The translations under genes and the position numbers were made by a program. A DNA stretch of 64,000 bases, taken from the NCBI RefSeq assembly GCF_003987215.1, contig NZ_PIPW01000001.1, positions 186,001 to 250,000 on the forward strand, read 5' to 3'. Source of the DNA: Pseudidiomarina halophila (GTDB lineage Bacteria; Pseudomonadota; Gammaproteobacteria; Enterobacterales; Alteromonadaceae). Position 1 is the stretch's first letter. Every line of letters starts with the position of its first letter. Shown here piece by piece: positions 36,215-46,377 of this stretch. Below the pieces are notes generated by a model, which was not told where the DNA came from, made no database searches, and saw only the letters and a list, made by a program, of their open reading frames with translations.

Positions 36215-37204
36215 ATGGAGTTCATTTTAGAAATAGCTGATTTTGTCGTAAAAGCAGCAATCATTGTTATGGTGATTATGCTTATTGTCGCCGTGATCAG
36301 TAATGCTGCGCAGCGACAACGCCGGCAGGAAGGCGAGCTACAAGTTAGAAATCTGTCGCGCGATTTGCGCTATAGCGCACAAACCATTGAATTAGAAACC
36401 CTTAGCAAAAAACAGCGCAAGCATGCGCAAAAGCAGCATAAAAAAGCCGATAAAAACGAGCAGCCAGCGGAGCAGCGGGTCTTTGTTATCGACTTTAAAG
36501 GCAGTATGGATGCTCACGAAGTTGAAAACCTGCAGCGTGAAGTCAATGCAGTCATTGGTGCAGCGAAAGCCGGTGAAACGGTATTTGTGCGGCTGGAAAG
36601 CCCTGGCGGCGTGGTCCATGGTTATGGTTTAGCAGCAGCACAGTTACAACGCTTGCGTGATGCTGAACTGAAGCTGATTATTGGTGTCGATAAAGTAGCG
36701 GCTAGCGGCGGCTACATGATGGCGGCTGTGGCTGAAAAAATTATTGCTGCACCCTTTGCGATTATTGGATCAATTGGTGTTGTTGCCCAACTGCCTAATT
36801 TCCATCGTTGGTTAAAAAAGCACGATGTCGATTTTGAACAAGTTACAGCGGGAGATTTTAAGCGCACCTTATCGCTGTTCGGCGAGAATACCGATGCGGG
36901 TCGGCGCAAGTTCAAAGAAGACCTTGAGCAGATCCATAAGCAATTTAAACAGCATATTGCTGACTATCGGCCACAGGTCGATTTAGCCAAGGTTGCCACC
37001 GGCGAATACTGGACCGCGCAGCATGCTATCGGCCTGGAATTAGTGGATGAGATTTGCACCACCGACGGTTGGTTGCTGGAGCACTGCAAGGATCATGGCA
37101 TTTACCATATTCGTTACCATGTGAAGCGGCCATTAGGTGAGCGGGTTGGCAAGAATGTCACTGCTGTGTTGACAAGCATTCGGGAGTTTTTGACAAAGTC
37201 GTAG
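36215..37204 (+). CDS. sohB: SohB-type signal-peptide-peptidase-like protease
   Basis: A membrane-anchored serine protease of the S49 family, 329 residues. One N-terminal helix (about 5-30) precedes a basic linker (KKQRKHAQKQHKKADK) and the protease domain. Ser in KVAASGGYMMA and Lys in AGDFKRTLS are the catalytic dyad. ATG 36215 has GAGGA upstream. It is 12 nt before smrA. Confidence 0.92.
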   Translation: MEFILEIADFVVKAAIIVMVIMLIVAVISNAAQRQRRQEGELQVRNLSRDLRYSAQTIELETLSKKQRKHAQKQHKKADKNEQPAEQRVFVIDFKGSMDAHEVENLQREVNAVIGAAKAGETVFVRLESPGGVVHGYGLAAAQLQRLRDAELKLIIGVDKVAASGGYMMAAVAEKIIAAPFAIIGSIGVVAQLPNFHRWLKKHDVDFEQVTAGDFKRTLSLFGENTDAGRRKFKEDLEQIHKQFKQHIADYRPQVDLAKVATGEYWTAQHAIGLELVDEICTTDGWLLEHCKDHGIYHIRYHVKRPLGERVGKNVTAVLTSIREFLTKS

Positions 37205-37216
37205 ACAGGAGTAGTT

Positions 37217-37786
37217 ATGGGTGACGATTTTGATGATTTTTTACGCGAAATGGCCGGGGTAAAGCCTTTAGCCAACGACGTTATTGAGCCGACCAGGGCG
37301 AAGCCGAGCGCAGGGCAACTGGCGCGTCGTGAGGCGGCGGAAAAGAATCTTGAAGATGATATCAATTATTTGTCGATGGAGTTCGTCGACTTCGTTGACC
37401 CTGACGCGATAGTAGAGTTTCGGCGTGACGGTGTGCAGCACGGCGTATTCAAGCGTCTGAAACAGGGGCAGTATCCGCTCGAAGCGACGCTGGACTTGCA
37501 TCATCATTCGCTACGACGCGCCCGCGAAGCGTTGTTTGATTTTATTCAGCTGTGTCACCGGCGTGGCGTGCGTTCTGCCATTGTCGTGCACGGCATGGGG
37601 CGGCATTCGAAGCCCCATCCGGCATTGCTGAAAAGCTATGTGGCTAAATGGTTAAAACAACTTGATCCGGTAATGGCTTATCACAGTGCGCAGCGGCATC
37701 ATGGTGGTGCCGGCTCGGTGTATGTGATGTTACGTAAGAACGCCGAACAGAAGCATGAAAACCGCGAACGCCATCAAAAGCGTTAG
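37217..37786 (+). CDS. smrA: Smr-domain protein SmrA
   Basis: The 189 residues carry a C-terminal Smr domain: LDLHHHSLRRAREALFDFI, the HGMGRHS loop and a HHGGAGSVYVMLRK end. Smr domains have DNA-nicking or RNA-cleaving activity. The N-terminal FDDFLREMAGVKPL segment is typical of E. coli YdaL/SmrA relatives. It follows sohB closely. Confidence 0.9.
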   Translation: MGDDFDDFLREMAGVKPLANDVIEPTRAKPSAGQLARREAAEKNLEDDINYLSMEFVDFVDPDAIVEFRRDGVQHGVFKRLKQGQYPLEATLDLHHHSLRRAREALFDFIQLCHRRGVRSAIVVHGMGRHSKPHPALLKSYVAKWLKQLDPVMAYHSAQRHHGGAGSVYVMLRKNAEQKHENRERHQKR

Positions 37787-37802
37787 CACTAAGGAGTAAC
37801 GC

Positions 37803-38504
37803 ATGAAACTATCGCTACTAACTGCAGGTATTCTGGCACTCGCCGTTTCGGGTTGCGCCGAAGCCGTGCCGGAACAAACTCTTTCAGAAAGGGTTGCGCA
37901 GGAGCTTACCGAGCGGGCGGATAAACGTTACAACGCCGGCTTTAGCTACCAGGACTTTGAACTAAATACCCTTACTGCCGAGCTGGTGGCGACCGAGGTG
38001 GGGGTGAAAACTCGAGTCGAGCAGCTTGACGCCGGTTTGAACCAGTTATTGTGGGCTGAGCGTGTACGGTTAACCGGAGATTGGCTCACACAACAACAAG
38101 ATCAGATAAGGCTGGACAGTGCGCAAATCGTCAATGCGCAACTTACAATTGCTTATTACGGTGAAGGTCAGTCGAATCTACATGAGTTGATCGAAGCTAT
38201 CCAGTCGCAGCTGCCAGTGCAGCGCGCGAGTGAGGAGGTTCTCTGGCACGTCGATAACGTCACCCTTGAGGATGTAGTGGTGAATTTATTCGATCAGGGC
38301 ATGCCGCTGCTGAGTGTTAAGCTGGAACGCCTGGAATTACCGCCTATCCATAGCCAGCAGACCAGTCAGGAGTGGGTTGATAGTGTGATGGGTCCGTTGC
38401 TTACGCAACTTATGCAACAAGCCATGCGTGGTAATACAGAAACCATGACCGTGGATATGCAAGAACTGATGCGCTTTGCCTGGCGGGAAATGGGGGCGTT
38501 TTAA
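37803..38504 (+). CDS. hypothetical lipoprotein
   Basis: A 233-residue exported protein with signal and lipobox AVSGCAEA. The mature part is mostly charged alpha/beta sequence with a WHVDNVTLEDVVVNLFDQGMPLLSVKLERL segment reminiscent of AsmA-like repeats, which is a weak resemblance only. It lies 16 nt after smrA and so is probably the third gene of a sohB-smrA unit. Confidence 0.7.
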   Translation: MKLSLLTAGILALAVSGCAEAVPEQTLSERVAQELTERADKRYNAGFSYQDFELNTLTAELVATEVGVKTRVEQLDAGLNQLLWAERVRLTGDWLTQQQDQIRLDSAQIVNAQLTIAYYGEGQSNLHELIEAIQSQLPVQRASEEVLWHVDNVTLEDVVVNLFDQGMPLLSVKLERLELPPIHSQQTSQEWVDSVMGPLLTQLMQQAMRGNTETMTVDMQELMRFAWREMGAF

Positions 38505-38528
38505 TCAACACCCCCGATTCACGTTTTG

Positions 38529-39830
38529 TCAGAGTTGCTCGGAAACGTCGCGTTCTTTTAGATCAGCTTCGGCATCGTTGAAGACTTTCTCATCCAGCTC
38601 ACCTTCGCTTTTGGCGACAATTAAGCTCACCATGGCGTCACCGGTCACGTTGACAGAGGTCCGGGTCATATCCAGCAAGCGGTCGACACCAATAATCAGG
38701 CCGATACCCTCTACCGGAAGGCCTACCTGGCCAAGTACCATAGCGAGCATGATAAGTCCCACGCCAGGTACACCAGCTGTACCTACACTCGCCAGGGTCG
38801 CGGTCAGGACCACCATGACATAGTCGGCAAGGGTCAAATCAACCAGATAAACCTGAGCGATGAACACTGTTGCCACACCCTGCATGATAGCCGTACCATC
38901 CATATTGATGGTCGCTCCCAGAGGCACGGTAAAGGAACCGATGCTATTGCTGACACCGAGGCGCTTGGTTACGGTTTCAAGAGTCACAGGAATGGTTGCG
39001 TTGCTACTGGAAGTACTGAAACCAAAGATTTGAACTTCACGCATTTTCTTCAGGAAGGTCCATGGGCTCAAGCCAGTTAAACCTTTCAGGATGAGTGAGT
39101 AGGTGATAACGCCATGCAATATGAGGACGAAGAACACCAGTAAGAAGTACTTACCAAGGCTGAAAATGGTCTCGAATTCAGTTTCACTGAAGAGTTTGGC
39201 CATCAGGGCGAATACACCATAAGGGGCAAGGTTCATCAGGATGATGACCAGTTTCATGATGATTTCGTTAAAGTCGTCAAAAAAGGTTTTCAGTCGATCG
39301 CCAGACTTACCACCGACCAGTGCCATTGAGATACCGAACAGCAGCGCAAATACGATAATTTGCAGCATGTTGCCGTTGGCCATAGCGGAGAACGGGTTGG
39401 TCGGAAACAGGTCGATGATGACTTGCGCTAATGATGGTGCCTGACTTGGTTCGAAGGTCGCGTCGGATTGCAACTCAACGCCTGCGCCAGGTTGAATAAG
39501 CACTGCGGCAAAAATAGCGAAGGTAATCGCGATGGCAGTCGTGACCATGTATAAGCCGACGGCTTTACCACCAAGGCGGCCCAACTTACTCGGATCGCTA
39601 ATGGAGCAGGTACCCACTACCAGGGATACGAACACCAGTGGCACCACCAGCATTTGTAGTGAGCTAATGAAGATTTGTCCGACGACATGGAATAAGCCTT
39701 TGGTGAGGTAGCCCTCCACTAAAATGCTGTCGGGAAACAAGAGTTTAAGCAGGAAGCCAACAGCAATACCCGCGAACATACCAATTACGATACGTGTTGT
39801 TAGATTTAGTTTTTTCTTATTATCACGCAT
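38529..39830 (-). CDS. dicarboxylate/amino-acid:cation symporter (DAACS)
   Basis: Imports C4-dicarboxylates or acidic amino acids with Na+ or H+. The 433 residues show the family signatures: the serine-rich motif FSTSSSNATIPVTLE in HP1, the NMDGTAIMQGVATVFIAQ helix TM7 and the GVPGVGLIML region of HP2. About eight helices plus two hairpins. Upstream (39831-40034) there is about 200 bp containing the Yip1 gene's terminator and, presumably, this gene's promoter. Confidence 0.92.
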   Translation of the reverse strand: MRDNKKKLNLTTRIVIGMFAGIAVGFLLKLLFPDSILVEGYLTKGLFHVVGQIFISSLQMLVVPLVFVSLVVGTCSISDPSKLGRLGGKAVGLYMVTTAIAITFAIFAAVLIQPGAGVELQSDATFEPSQAPSLAQVIIDLFPTNPFSAMANGNMLQIIVFALLFGISMALVGGKSGDRLKTFFDDFNEIIMKLVIILMNLAPYGVFALMAKLFSETEFETIFSLGKYFLLVFFVLILHGVITYSLILKGLTGLSPWTFLKKMREVQIFGFSTSSSNATIPVTLETVTKRLGVSNSIGSFTVPLGATINMDGTAIMQGVATVFIAQVYLVDLTLADYVMVVLTATLASVGTAGVPGVGLIMLAMVLGQVGLPVEGIGLIIGVDRLLDMTRTSVNVTGDAMVSLIVAKSEGELDEKVFNDAEADLKERDVSEQL

Positions 39831-39991
39831 ACATTTACCTGTCGTTGAATAGTTTAATCTGGCACAGACTATCAGAAATTTAGAAATGATTTTACTATTC
39901 TACCCATAAGCCGTCCTAAAACCCTATAAACTTGCGATAAAGCGGGACAAGAATATGACGGATAAATAGTTTCAGAACGAGTTAAGCGCAC

Positions 39992-40022
39992 AAAAAAAGC
40001 TGGCCTGAGCCAGCTTTTCTTT
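39992..40022. terminator. bidirectional terminator after the Yip1 gene
   Basis: AAAAGCTGGC, loop CTGA, GCCAGCTTTT at 39995-40018, with an A-run on the left and TTCTTTT on the right. On the minus strand it ends the Yip1 gene, 13 nt past its stop. Confidence 0.88.
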
Positions 40023-40034
40023 TAGCTAAATCTA

Positions 40035-40631
40035 TTACATGTATTGGGGCCCGAAGCCGTTGGTCCAGACCATTGCGGAGGTGACCATAAGCACTACCAG
40101 CATAATCAAGCCAGCGGTAACCACAGAACTGGCATAGATAAAGCCACGCTCTTCCGGAATATGCATCAAGATTGGCACTCCGGAGTAAAGCAGGTAGACC
40201 GAATAGGCGACGCCCGCAAGAAAAGCCATGGTTACAAACCATAATTCCGGATACAGCGCAGCCACGCCAGACATAATTGCTGGTGTTGCGGTGTAGGCGG
40301 CAAGCTCCATTGATTGGGTAAATGTTGGTGCGGCACCAAAGGTTTTTGCCATCCAGTGGATCAGATACGCCAGCGCAAAAGCGGCAATAATGATACCGAG
40401 ATACATGGCAACAGATAGTGTCAGCGCGCTGCTTGGGGTTAAATAGGTAGCCTCACGTGCACCGATGCTCCAGCCTAGTTCAGCCGACGCATAATAAGCT
40501 GCGGCACACGGGATTAACGCGATAATGAGAATGTGGCTTAATGCAAATGTCATGCTCTCATGGCGTTGATCAATGCTTTTCCACTCTTCTCGTGGGTGTG
40601 CGTACAGTCCCCAAATGTGATTCAAAATCAT
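40035..40631 (-). CDS. Yip1-domain inner-membrane protein
   Basis: The 198 residues are mostly hydrophobic with five or six helices. The start (NHIWGLYAHPREEWKSI) and the SMELAAYTATPAIMSGV region match the Yip1/YohC family. The function is unknown; some relatives affect envelope homeostasis. It is divergent from miaE with 193 bp between the two starts. Confidence 0.82.
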   Translation of the reverse strand: MILNHIWGLYAHPREEWKSIDQRHESMTFALSHILIIALIPCAAAYYASAELGWSIGAREATYLTPSSALTLSVAMYLGIIIAAFALAYLIHWMAKTFGAAPTFTQSMELAAYTATPAIMSGVAALYPELWFVTMAFLAGVAYSVYLLYSGVPILMHIPEERGFIYASSVVTAGLIMLVVLMVTSAMVWTNGFGPQYM

Positions 40632-40824
40632 GGTGAACCTCTACTTCTCGTTGTTTTGTAAAATTTATTATTATTTTTGTACGTCGATTTTATCGTCGAC
40701 TTATCATCTATATTGGTCGGATTTTCAGCAGAGTCAAGGCTTTTTCAGTGACAACTTTGGCAAATTATTAGTACACTAGCGACTCGATCCGTCAGTCCAT
40801 CCTCTGCAAATATCGGTTGTTTTC

Positions 40825-41607
40825 ATGAATCTAGCAGCTATCGAACAACTTCTGGTGCCGATTCGGCAATTTCTTCAGTGCGAAACACCTGACGCCTGGC
40901 TGGATGAGGCGAAAAAGCCAGAAAACCTGCCGGTATTGCTGCGTGACCACCTGGTATGCGAGCTGAAAGCCGCACAAAGCGCAATGCTATTATTGCGTCG
41001 TTATGCCGTTGATAGTGCCAGTGGCGATGCCCTGCTGCAGTGGTTAGCGCCTTATGAAGCCTTTACCTACCGCCGGGAAGGTGACTGGCAGGTGCTGGGT
41101 CGGCAAAAAGGTTTAAAACGATCGCTCACGCCGCGCCATGACACGCCTTATAGCCAGGCGCTGGTCGACAAGATGGTGCAACTCATAAAGGAAGAGTTAC
41201 ATCATTTTTATCAGGTTCTTGAGGTTGCTGAAAAGCATGGTATCGAGTACCAGCAAATCCATTCAAGTCGTTATGCTAAAGAGCTGTTGCGACAGGTTCG
41301 AACTCATGAGCCCGCGACGCTGGTCGATAAGCTGATCTGTGGTGCTTATATTGAAGCGCGCTCCTGTGAACGGTTTGCCAGGCTGGCGCCCCATCTGCCC
41401 AGCGACATAGGAGAGTTTTATATCTCCCTGCTGCGCTCAGAAGCACGCCATTACCAGGACTATCTGGTGTTAGCGGAAAGTATTGCCGAGGAGGATATCA
41501 GCGATCGTATTGCAGTTTTTGGCGCGCTGGAAGCTGAGTTAATCAGCTCTGCCGATAGTGATTTTAAGTTTCATAGTGGGCGCCCTCAGGTAACGGTTGC
41601 TGGGTAA
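40825..41607 (+). CDS. miaE: tRNA ms2io6A-hydroxylase MiaE
   Basis: A diiron monooxygenase that hydroxylates ms2i6A37 in tRNAs. The 260 residues form a ferritin-like bundle with ligand motifs DHLVCELKAAQ, KEELHHFYQ, IEARSCERF and SEARHYQDY. The 3' end overlaps the convergent lpxH by 44 bp. Confidence 0.95.
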   Translation: MNLAAIEQLLVPIRQFLQCETPDAWLDEAKKPENLPVLLRDHLVCELKAAQSAMLLLRRYAVDSASGDALLQWLAPYEAFTYRREGDWQVLGRQKGLKRSLTPRHDTPYSQALVDKMVQLIKEELHHFYQVLEVAEKHGIEYQQIHSSRYAKELLRQVRTHEPATLVDKLICGAYIEARSCERFARLAPHLPSDIGEFYISLLRSEARHYQDYLVLAESIAEEDISDRIAVFGALEAELISSADSDFKFHSGRPQVTVAG

Positions 41608-42319
41608 GTTCAAAGCTTTGCGCGGTCACTTTTAACATACTGCCCTGGGTATACCAGTCGCCGAGTACGATACGTGTTGCTGTCTGGCCGGACGGCAGCT
41701 GATGGTGATGCGTTGCAGGGCGATGGGTATGGCCATGAATCATTTGCTGCACATCGTAGCGGGAAAAATAGTCAACCACGGTAGCTGCGTTAGCATCCAT
41801 AATTGCCAGTTCAGCTTCGCTGAGTGGTTGTTGGGTTTTGCTGGACTGGCGCAACTTCGTCGCAATTTTCATCCGCAGTGACAAGGGTAAACCCAGCAGT
41901 AGTCGGGTTAGCCAGGGCTTACGAATCCAATGGCGAAAGCGCTGATAGCTGTGATCGTCACTGCACAATAGATCACCATGCAATAACAAGGTCGGCGTAC
42001 CATATAAATCGATGACGGTGGGGTCATCAAGTAATTGCATGCCGGTGGCTCGCGCAAAACGCTCACCGATCAGAAAGTCGCGATTGCCGGCAATGAAATA
42101 CGTTGGAATACCGTGATCGGTAAAACGGCGCAACTCCTGTTGGACTTGCGCCGCAAAAACACTGGTATCATCATCACCAATCCAGGCATCGAACAGATCA
42201 CCAAGAATAAACAGGCGATCTGCGCCGCGGGCAGAATCGCGCAAAAAATCAAAAAACAAATGCGCGATATCGGGCCGGGCGGGGCTCAAATGTAAATCAG
42301 CGATGAACCAGGTTGCCAT
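41564..42319 (-). CDS. lpxH: UDP-2,3-diacylglucosamine diphosphatase LpxH
   Basis: A lipid A biosynthesis enzyme at the inner membrane surface: cleaves UDP-2,3-diacylglucosamine to lipid X. The 251 residues show the metallophosphatase motifs IADLHLS, GDLFDAWIGDD, GNRDFLIG, HGDLLCSDD and HGHTHRP. It is 8 nt downstream of ppiB in the same direction. Confidence 0.96.
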   Translation of the reverse strand: MATWFIADLHLSPARPDIAHLFFDFLRDSARGADRLFILGDLFDAWIGDDDTSVFAAQVQQELRRFTDHGIPTYFIAGNRDFLIGERFARATGMQLLDDPTVIDLYGTPTLLLHGDLLCSDDHSYQRFRHWIRKPWLTRLLLGLPLSLRMKIATKLRQSSKTQQPLSEAELAIMDANAATVVDYFSRYDVQQMIHGHTHRPATHHHQLPSGQTATRIVLGDWYTQGSMLKVTAQSFELTQQPLPEGAHYET

Positions 42320-42327
42320 GGCTCGAC

Positions 42328-42828
42328 TTATTCGCCGTCGACCGTGGCTTTCTCGATGATAACGTCGTCTTTTGGTACGTCCTGATGGAAACCTGCCTGG
42401 GTGGTATACACCTGACCAATCTCTTCAACCACGTCCATACCTTCTACAACTTCACCGAACACACAGTAGCCCCAGCCACCCATACTCTCGTTTTTGAAGT
42501 TCAGAAATTCATTATCTGCGAGGTTGATAAAAAACTGACTTGTCGCTGAGTGTGGATCCTGAGTACGCGCCATAGCAACGGTACCTTTTTTGTTCTTTAG
42601 GCCGTTGTCGGCTTCATTTTCGATCGCTTCATGCGGGGTTTTTTGCACCATCTCATCATTGAAACCTCCGCCTTGAATCATGAATCCTTTGATCACACGG
42701 TGAAATAAGGTTCCGCTGTAAAAGCCTTCGCGCACATAACGCAAAAAGTTTTCGACGGTTTTCGGGGCTTGTTCCGGATACAATTCCAGGGTAATCGCAC
42801 CATGATTCGTGTGCAAAGTAACTTGCAT
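42328..42828 (-). CDS. ppiB: cyclophilin-type peptidyl-prolyl isomerase PpiB
   Basis: A cytoplasmic proline isomerase of 166 residues. Visible signatures are the active-site [37 protein letters not shown] and [14 protein letters not shown]. No signal peptide. It starts the ppiB-lpxH pair and is divergent from cysS. Confidence 0.96.
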   Translation of the reverse strand: MQVTLHTNHGAITLELYPEQAPKTVENFLRYVREGFYSGTLFHRVIKGFMIQGGGFNDEMVQKTPHEAIENEADNGLKNKKGTVAMARTQDPHSATSQFFINLADNEFLNFKNESMGGWGYCVFGEVVEGMDVVEEIGQVYTTQAGFHQDVPKDDVIIEKATVDGE

Positions 42829-42962
42829 GGGCTCACTCCATTTTCAGGCTGTTAGATTAGATATGAATTAAAACTGCCAATAGTTTAGCACTGTTTGTGA
42901 GAAGGCTACACCATGCGTTATCATAACCAGCTTAAGAATCTCAGTTTGGAGTCGTGAATTGC

Positions 42963-44345
42963 ATGTTGACCATTTTTGATACGTTACGCCGTAGTAAAGA
43001 CGTTTTTAAACCGATCACCCCAGGCGAGGTGAAACTCTATGTATGTGGCGTGACGATTTACGACTACTGTCATATTGGTCATGCACGAACCTATGTTGCC
43101 TTTGATGTGGTGGTACGTTACCTGCGGGCCAAAGGTTACAAGGTCACGTATGTGCGTAATATCACTGATGTTGATGACAAGATTATTCGCCGCGCCAATG
43201 AAAACAATGAAGCCATTGCCGCAGTGACTGAACGCTATACGCAGGCGATGCATGACGATTTCGATGCGTTAAATTTACTGCGCCCAGATGTAGAGCCCAC
43301 GGTCACCGGCCATATGGGTGACATCATTACCATGATCGAAACCCTGATTGGTAGCGGTCATGCTTACGTGGCGGACGATGGTGATGTGTTATTCGATGTC
43401 AGTAGTTTCGATAACTATGGCCGTTTAAGTAAGCAGAATCTGGAACAACTGCAAGCGGGCTCGCGCGTCGACGTAGCAGAAAACAAAAGCGATCCTCTCG
43501 ATTTTGTGTTGTGGAAACGGGCCAAAGCAGGTGAACCGAGCTGGGCGTCACCCTGGGGCGAGGGCCGCCCCGGTTGGCATATCGAATGTTCGGCGATGAA
43601 CAAACGTCATCTTGGCGCCCACTTTGATATTCATGGCGGCGGTTCCGATCTGATTTTTCCCCATCACGAAAATGAGGTTGCACAAAGCTGCTGCGCCAAC
43701 AACACTGATTATGTGAACTTTTGGATGCACAGTGGCATGGTACAGGTGGACGCTGTAAAAATGTCCAAATCCCTTGGTAACTTTTTTACCATTCGTGATG
43801 TGTTGGCAGAGTACGATGCCGAAACTGTGCGTTACTTTTTAGTTTCAAGCCATTATCGGTCGCAACTGAATTACTCAACCGATAACCTTGATCAGGCACG
43901 TGCGGGACTAGAGCGTTTGTACACGGCGCTGCGCGATGTAACTACTACCGAGGTCGATGCCGAGCTGGCCAAGCCTTATGTGGAGCGTTTTGAGCAGGCA
44001 ATGGATGATGATTTTAATGTTCCTGAAGCCTTGCCGGTGCTCTTTGACCTGGCCCGTGAAACGCATCGTGCCGAAAGTCCTGAGCGCGCCGCGCAGTTTG
44101 CTGCAATACTTAAGCAATTAGGTGGCATTCTTGGCTTATTACAACAACCGCCAGAAACATTTCTACAAAGTGGCGCCAGTGGCACAGAAGCTGATAACGC
44201 AGCGGTAGAAGTACTGATTGAGAAGCGCAATAGCGCGCGGGCAAATAAAGATTGGGCTGCCGCGGATGCAGCCCGCGACGAATTAATTGCACTAGGAATA
44301 GAACTTGAAGATACGCCCCAGGGAACACGCTGGCGCCGCATCTAA
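42963..44345 (+). CDS. cysS: cysteinyl-tRNA synthetase
   Basis: Charges tRNA-Cys. The 460 residues have zinc ligand Cys in [18 protein letters not shown] (containing the HIGH motif), a Zn region [15 protein letters not shown] and HHENEVAQS, and [11 protein letters not shown] 42963 (MLTIFDTL) matches the family start. GTG 42954 has better spacing from GGAG but adds three residues. Confidence 0.96.
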   Translation: MLTIFDTLRRSKDVFKPITPGEVKLYVCGVTIYDYCHIGHARTYVAFDVVVRYLRAKGYKVTYVRNITDVDDKIIRRANENNEAIAAVTERYTQAMHDDFDALNLLRPDVEPTVTGHMGDIITMIETLIGSGHAYVADDGDVLFDVSSFDNYGRLSKQNLEQLQAGSRVDVAENKSDPLDFVLWKRAKAGEPSWASPWGEGRPGWHIECSAMNKRHLGAHFDIHGGGSDLIFPHHENEVAQSCCANNTDYVNFWMHSGMVQVDAVKMSKSLGNFFTIRDVLAEYDAETVRYFLVSSHYRSQLNYSTDNLDQARAGLERLYTALRDVTTTEVDAELAKPYVERFEQAMDDDFNVPEALPVLFDLARETHRAESPERAAQFAAILKQLGGILGLLQQPPETFLQSGASGTEADNAAVEVLIEKRNSARANKDWAAADAARDELIALGIELEDTPQGTRWRRI

Positions 44346-44367
44346 TTTGACAACAACGAGGATAGCT

Positions 44368-45897
44368 ATGGCATTTCCAACAGTTGAAGTAGTTGAAAGT
44401 TACAGTGCTGCACATCAGGAGTATGATGCAGTGATCTTAGTGGGTGATTATGCGCAGGCGGTGCCTGCGGAATTTGCTGATTTTGTCAGTCGTGCCCAAC
44501 AGTTCGACCAACGCGTAGGTAAACAGCCATTACTGGTGCCCGCCGATGTGTTTGGTGGACGCCTAATTACTGCGCCGACTGGGCCGTTAATGCGCGATTA
44601 TGATGATGTACGAAACATCTCGGACGCTGCTGGCGCTGGTGCCCGAATCGCGCAGCAAGCGGGCGTGCGTAAGCCTTTACTGGTGGTGTTTGGTACGCAG
44701 GATGACGGACGCTACGGGCAGGCCGAAGCGGTGGCTTACTGGGGCTTGTGTCAGGCACTTTATGAACCCCTTGAAGCGCGCGAAGCCCTCGGTGAAGAAA
44801 GTATTGAAACCATTACCAATGTAGGTGTGGTGGGAACCCTGGATAGCAGCTGGCTGGCTGCGGTTGAATCTGGTAAACGTGTCGCGCGTGACCTTTGCGG
44901 TACCGAGCCTGAGCGGATGGCACCAGCACGCTTTGCCGAATATTGTCAGCAAGCCTTTGCTCATACACCGGTAAAAGTTACGGTGATTGATGATGTTCAG
45001 CAGCTGCAACATGAATACCCGTTGTTGATGGCGGTAGGACGCGCCTCCCTTGAAGTTGAGCGTCATTGGCCGTGTGTTGTACGACTTGAGTACACCGCGC
45101 CAGCAGCGGAGCAGACATTGATGTTTGCCGGCAAGGGGATTGTTTATGATACCGGTGGTGCGGATTTAAAAACCGGTGGCCATATGGCGGGCATGAGTCG
45201 TGACAAAGGTGGTGCCGCGGGTGTTGCCGGATTCATGAAAACCGTAGCAGAAATGCGTCCCGAAACAGTGAGTGTGGTCGCTGAGCTTGGTGTAGTCCGC
45301 AATAGTATTGGTGGCGATGCCTTTGTAGCGGATGAAATTATTAAAGCCCATAGTGGGGTGCGGGTCCGTATCGGTAATACCGACGCTGAAGGCCGTTTGG
45401 TACTGGCTGATTTGCTGTCGCACCTGCGGGTACAGGCTGGGAATTATCCACGTCCACAATTATTTAGTGTGGCAACCCTGACTGGCCATGCGGCGCTGGC
45501 GAAAGGGCCTTATAGTGCGTTAGTGCCAAATGGTCCGGCACGGGCGCAAGGCCTACCTGATCGACTTTGGGAAGCGGGCGAAGTCTATGGTGATCCGACC
45601 GAGGTAAGCTGGTCGCGTCGTGAGGACTTTGCTTTTGTTGCGCCGCGCACGAAGTCAGATGATGTGTTGTCCAGTAACAATGGACCATCGGCCACGACCA
45701 AGCGCGGTCACCAGTTCCCGATGGCATTTTTAACCATCGCTGCAGGGCTTGACGTCCATGGTAACGACAGTGACCATCCGATCCCTTATGTGCATGTTGA
45801 CATCGCGGGTAGTGGCGTTGAAGGCGGTGACTGGCAGCACGGCAAGCCAAGTGGCGCACCGGTAACCTGTTTTGCGGGTGCCTACCTACATAAGTAG
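44368..45897 (+). CDS. M17 leucyl aminopeptidase family protein
   Basis: A cytosolic dizinc aminopeptidase of 509 residues. The signature motifs are KGIVYDTGGADLKTGGHMAGMSRDKGGAAG and NTDAEGRLVLADLL. The N-terminal half (about 1-200) is the variable macrodomain-like part. The form differs somewhat from E. coli PepA, so I give no symbol. It starts 22 nt after cysS with GAGGA upstream and should complete peptide breakdown started by the exported enzymes. Confidence 0.87.
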   Translation: MAFPTVEVVESYSAAHQEYDAVILVGDYAQAVPAEFADFVSRAQQFDQRVGKQPLLVPADVFGGRLITAPTGPLMRDYDDVRNISDAAGAGARIAQQAGVRKPLLVVFGTQDDGRYGQAEAVAYWGLCQALYEPLEAREALGEESIETITNVGVVGTLDSSWLAAVESGKRVARDLCGTEPERMAPARFAEYCQQAFAHTPVKVTVIDDVQQLQHEYPLLMAVGRASLEVERHWPCVVRLEYTAPAAEQTLMFAGKGIVYDTGGADLKTGGHMAGMSRDKGGAAGVAGFMKTVAEMRPETVSVVAELGVVRNSIGGDAFVADEIIKAHSGVRVRIGNTDAEGRLVLADLLSHLRVQAGNYPRPQLFSVATLTGHAALAKGPYSALVPNGPARAQGLPDRLWEAGEVYGDPTEVSWSRREDFAFVAPRTKSDDVLSSNNGPSATTKRGHQFPMAFLTIAAGLDVHGNDSDHPIPYVHVDIAGSGVEGGDWQHGKPSGAPVTCFAGAYLHK

Positions 45898-45925
45898 CCG
45901 TTAAGCACACCACGCAATTGAATTA

Positions 45926-45957
45926 AAACGCCGGATTATTCCGGCGTTTCTATTTTT
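45926..45957. terminator. bidirectional terminator, stop codon in its loop
   Basis: AAACGCCGGA, loop TTAT, TCCGGCGTTT then CTATTTTT at 45926-45957. It ends the aminopeptidase on the plus strand. The convergent thioesterase stop (TAA, minus) lies in the loop and its last codons in one arm, so coding and terminator sequence are merged. Confidence 0.85.
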
Positions 45958-46337
45958 ATCGACTCAAGTTCTTCTTTAGTTTTCCCATGCGGCTGGGGTT
46001 GTCGACTTGCCGGATCAATATGGACAAAGACAATGTCATCAGCAACACAGATATTTTGCTTGGTTTGTTTATTGCGAACCACGCAGGTCAGGGTGACAGA
46101 ACTGCGACCTACCTGCTTCACGCCAAGGCCAAACTCGACCACATCGCCCTGATACGCCGAAGTTTCAAAACTAATGGCGCCAATATGTTTAGTGACGAGG
46201 CTTTTGGCATCGAGCTGACAGGCAGCAAAAATATAGGCTTCTTCATCGATCCATTCGAGAATACGGCCGCCAAAGAGTGAACCGGCAAAGTTGAGGTCGT
46301 TCGGCATAACTAATCGCCGTGAAAGAAAGCGCATCAT
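45936..46337 (-). CDS. YciA-like acyl-CoA thioesterase (hotdog fold)
   Basis: A 133-residue hotdog protein. The motif NDLNFAGSLFGGRILEWIDEEAYIFA contains the catalytic Asp/Glu region, followed by ISFETSAYQGDVVEFG. ATG 46337 has GGAG 7 nt upstream; a longer frame to 46409 is not supported. It likely hydrolyses acyl-CoAs. It is downstream of the DPP-IV gene. Confidence 0.85.
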   Translation of the reverse strand: MMRFLSRRLVMPNDLNFAGSLFGGRILEWIDEEAYIFAACQLDAKSLVTKHIGAISFETSAYQGDVVEFGLGVKQVGRSSVTLTCVVRNKQTKQNICVADDIVFVHIDPASRQPQPHGKTKEELESIKIETPE

Positions 46338-46377
46338 AAAATCACTCCGTGAATCAAGTTGATGCGCCCAGTATATC

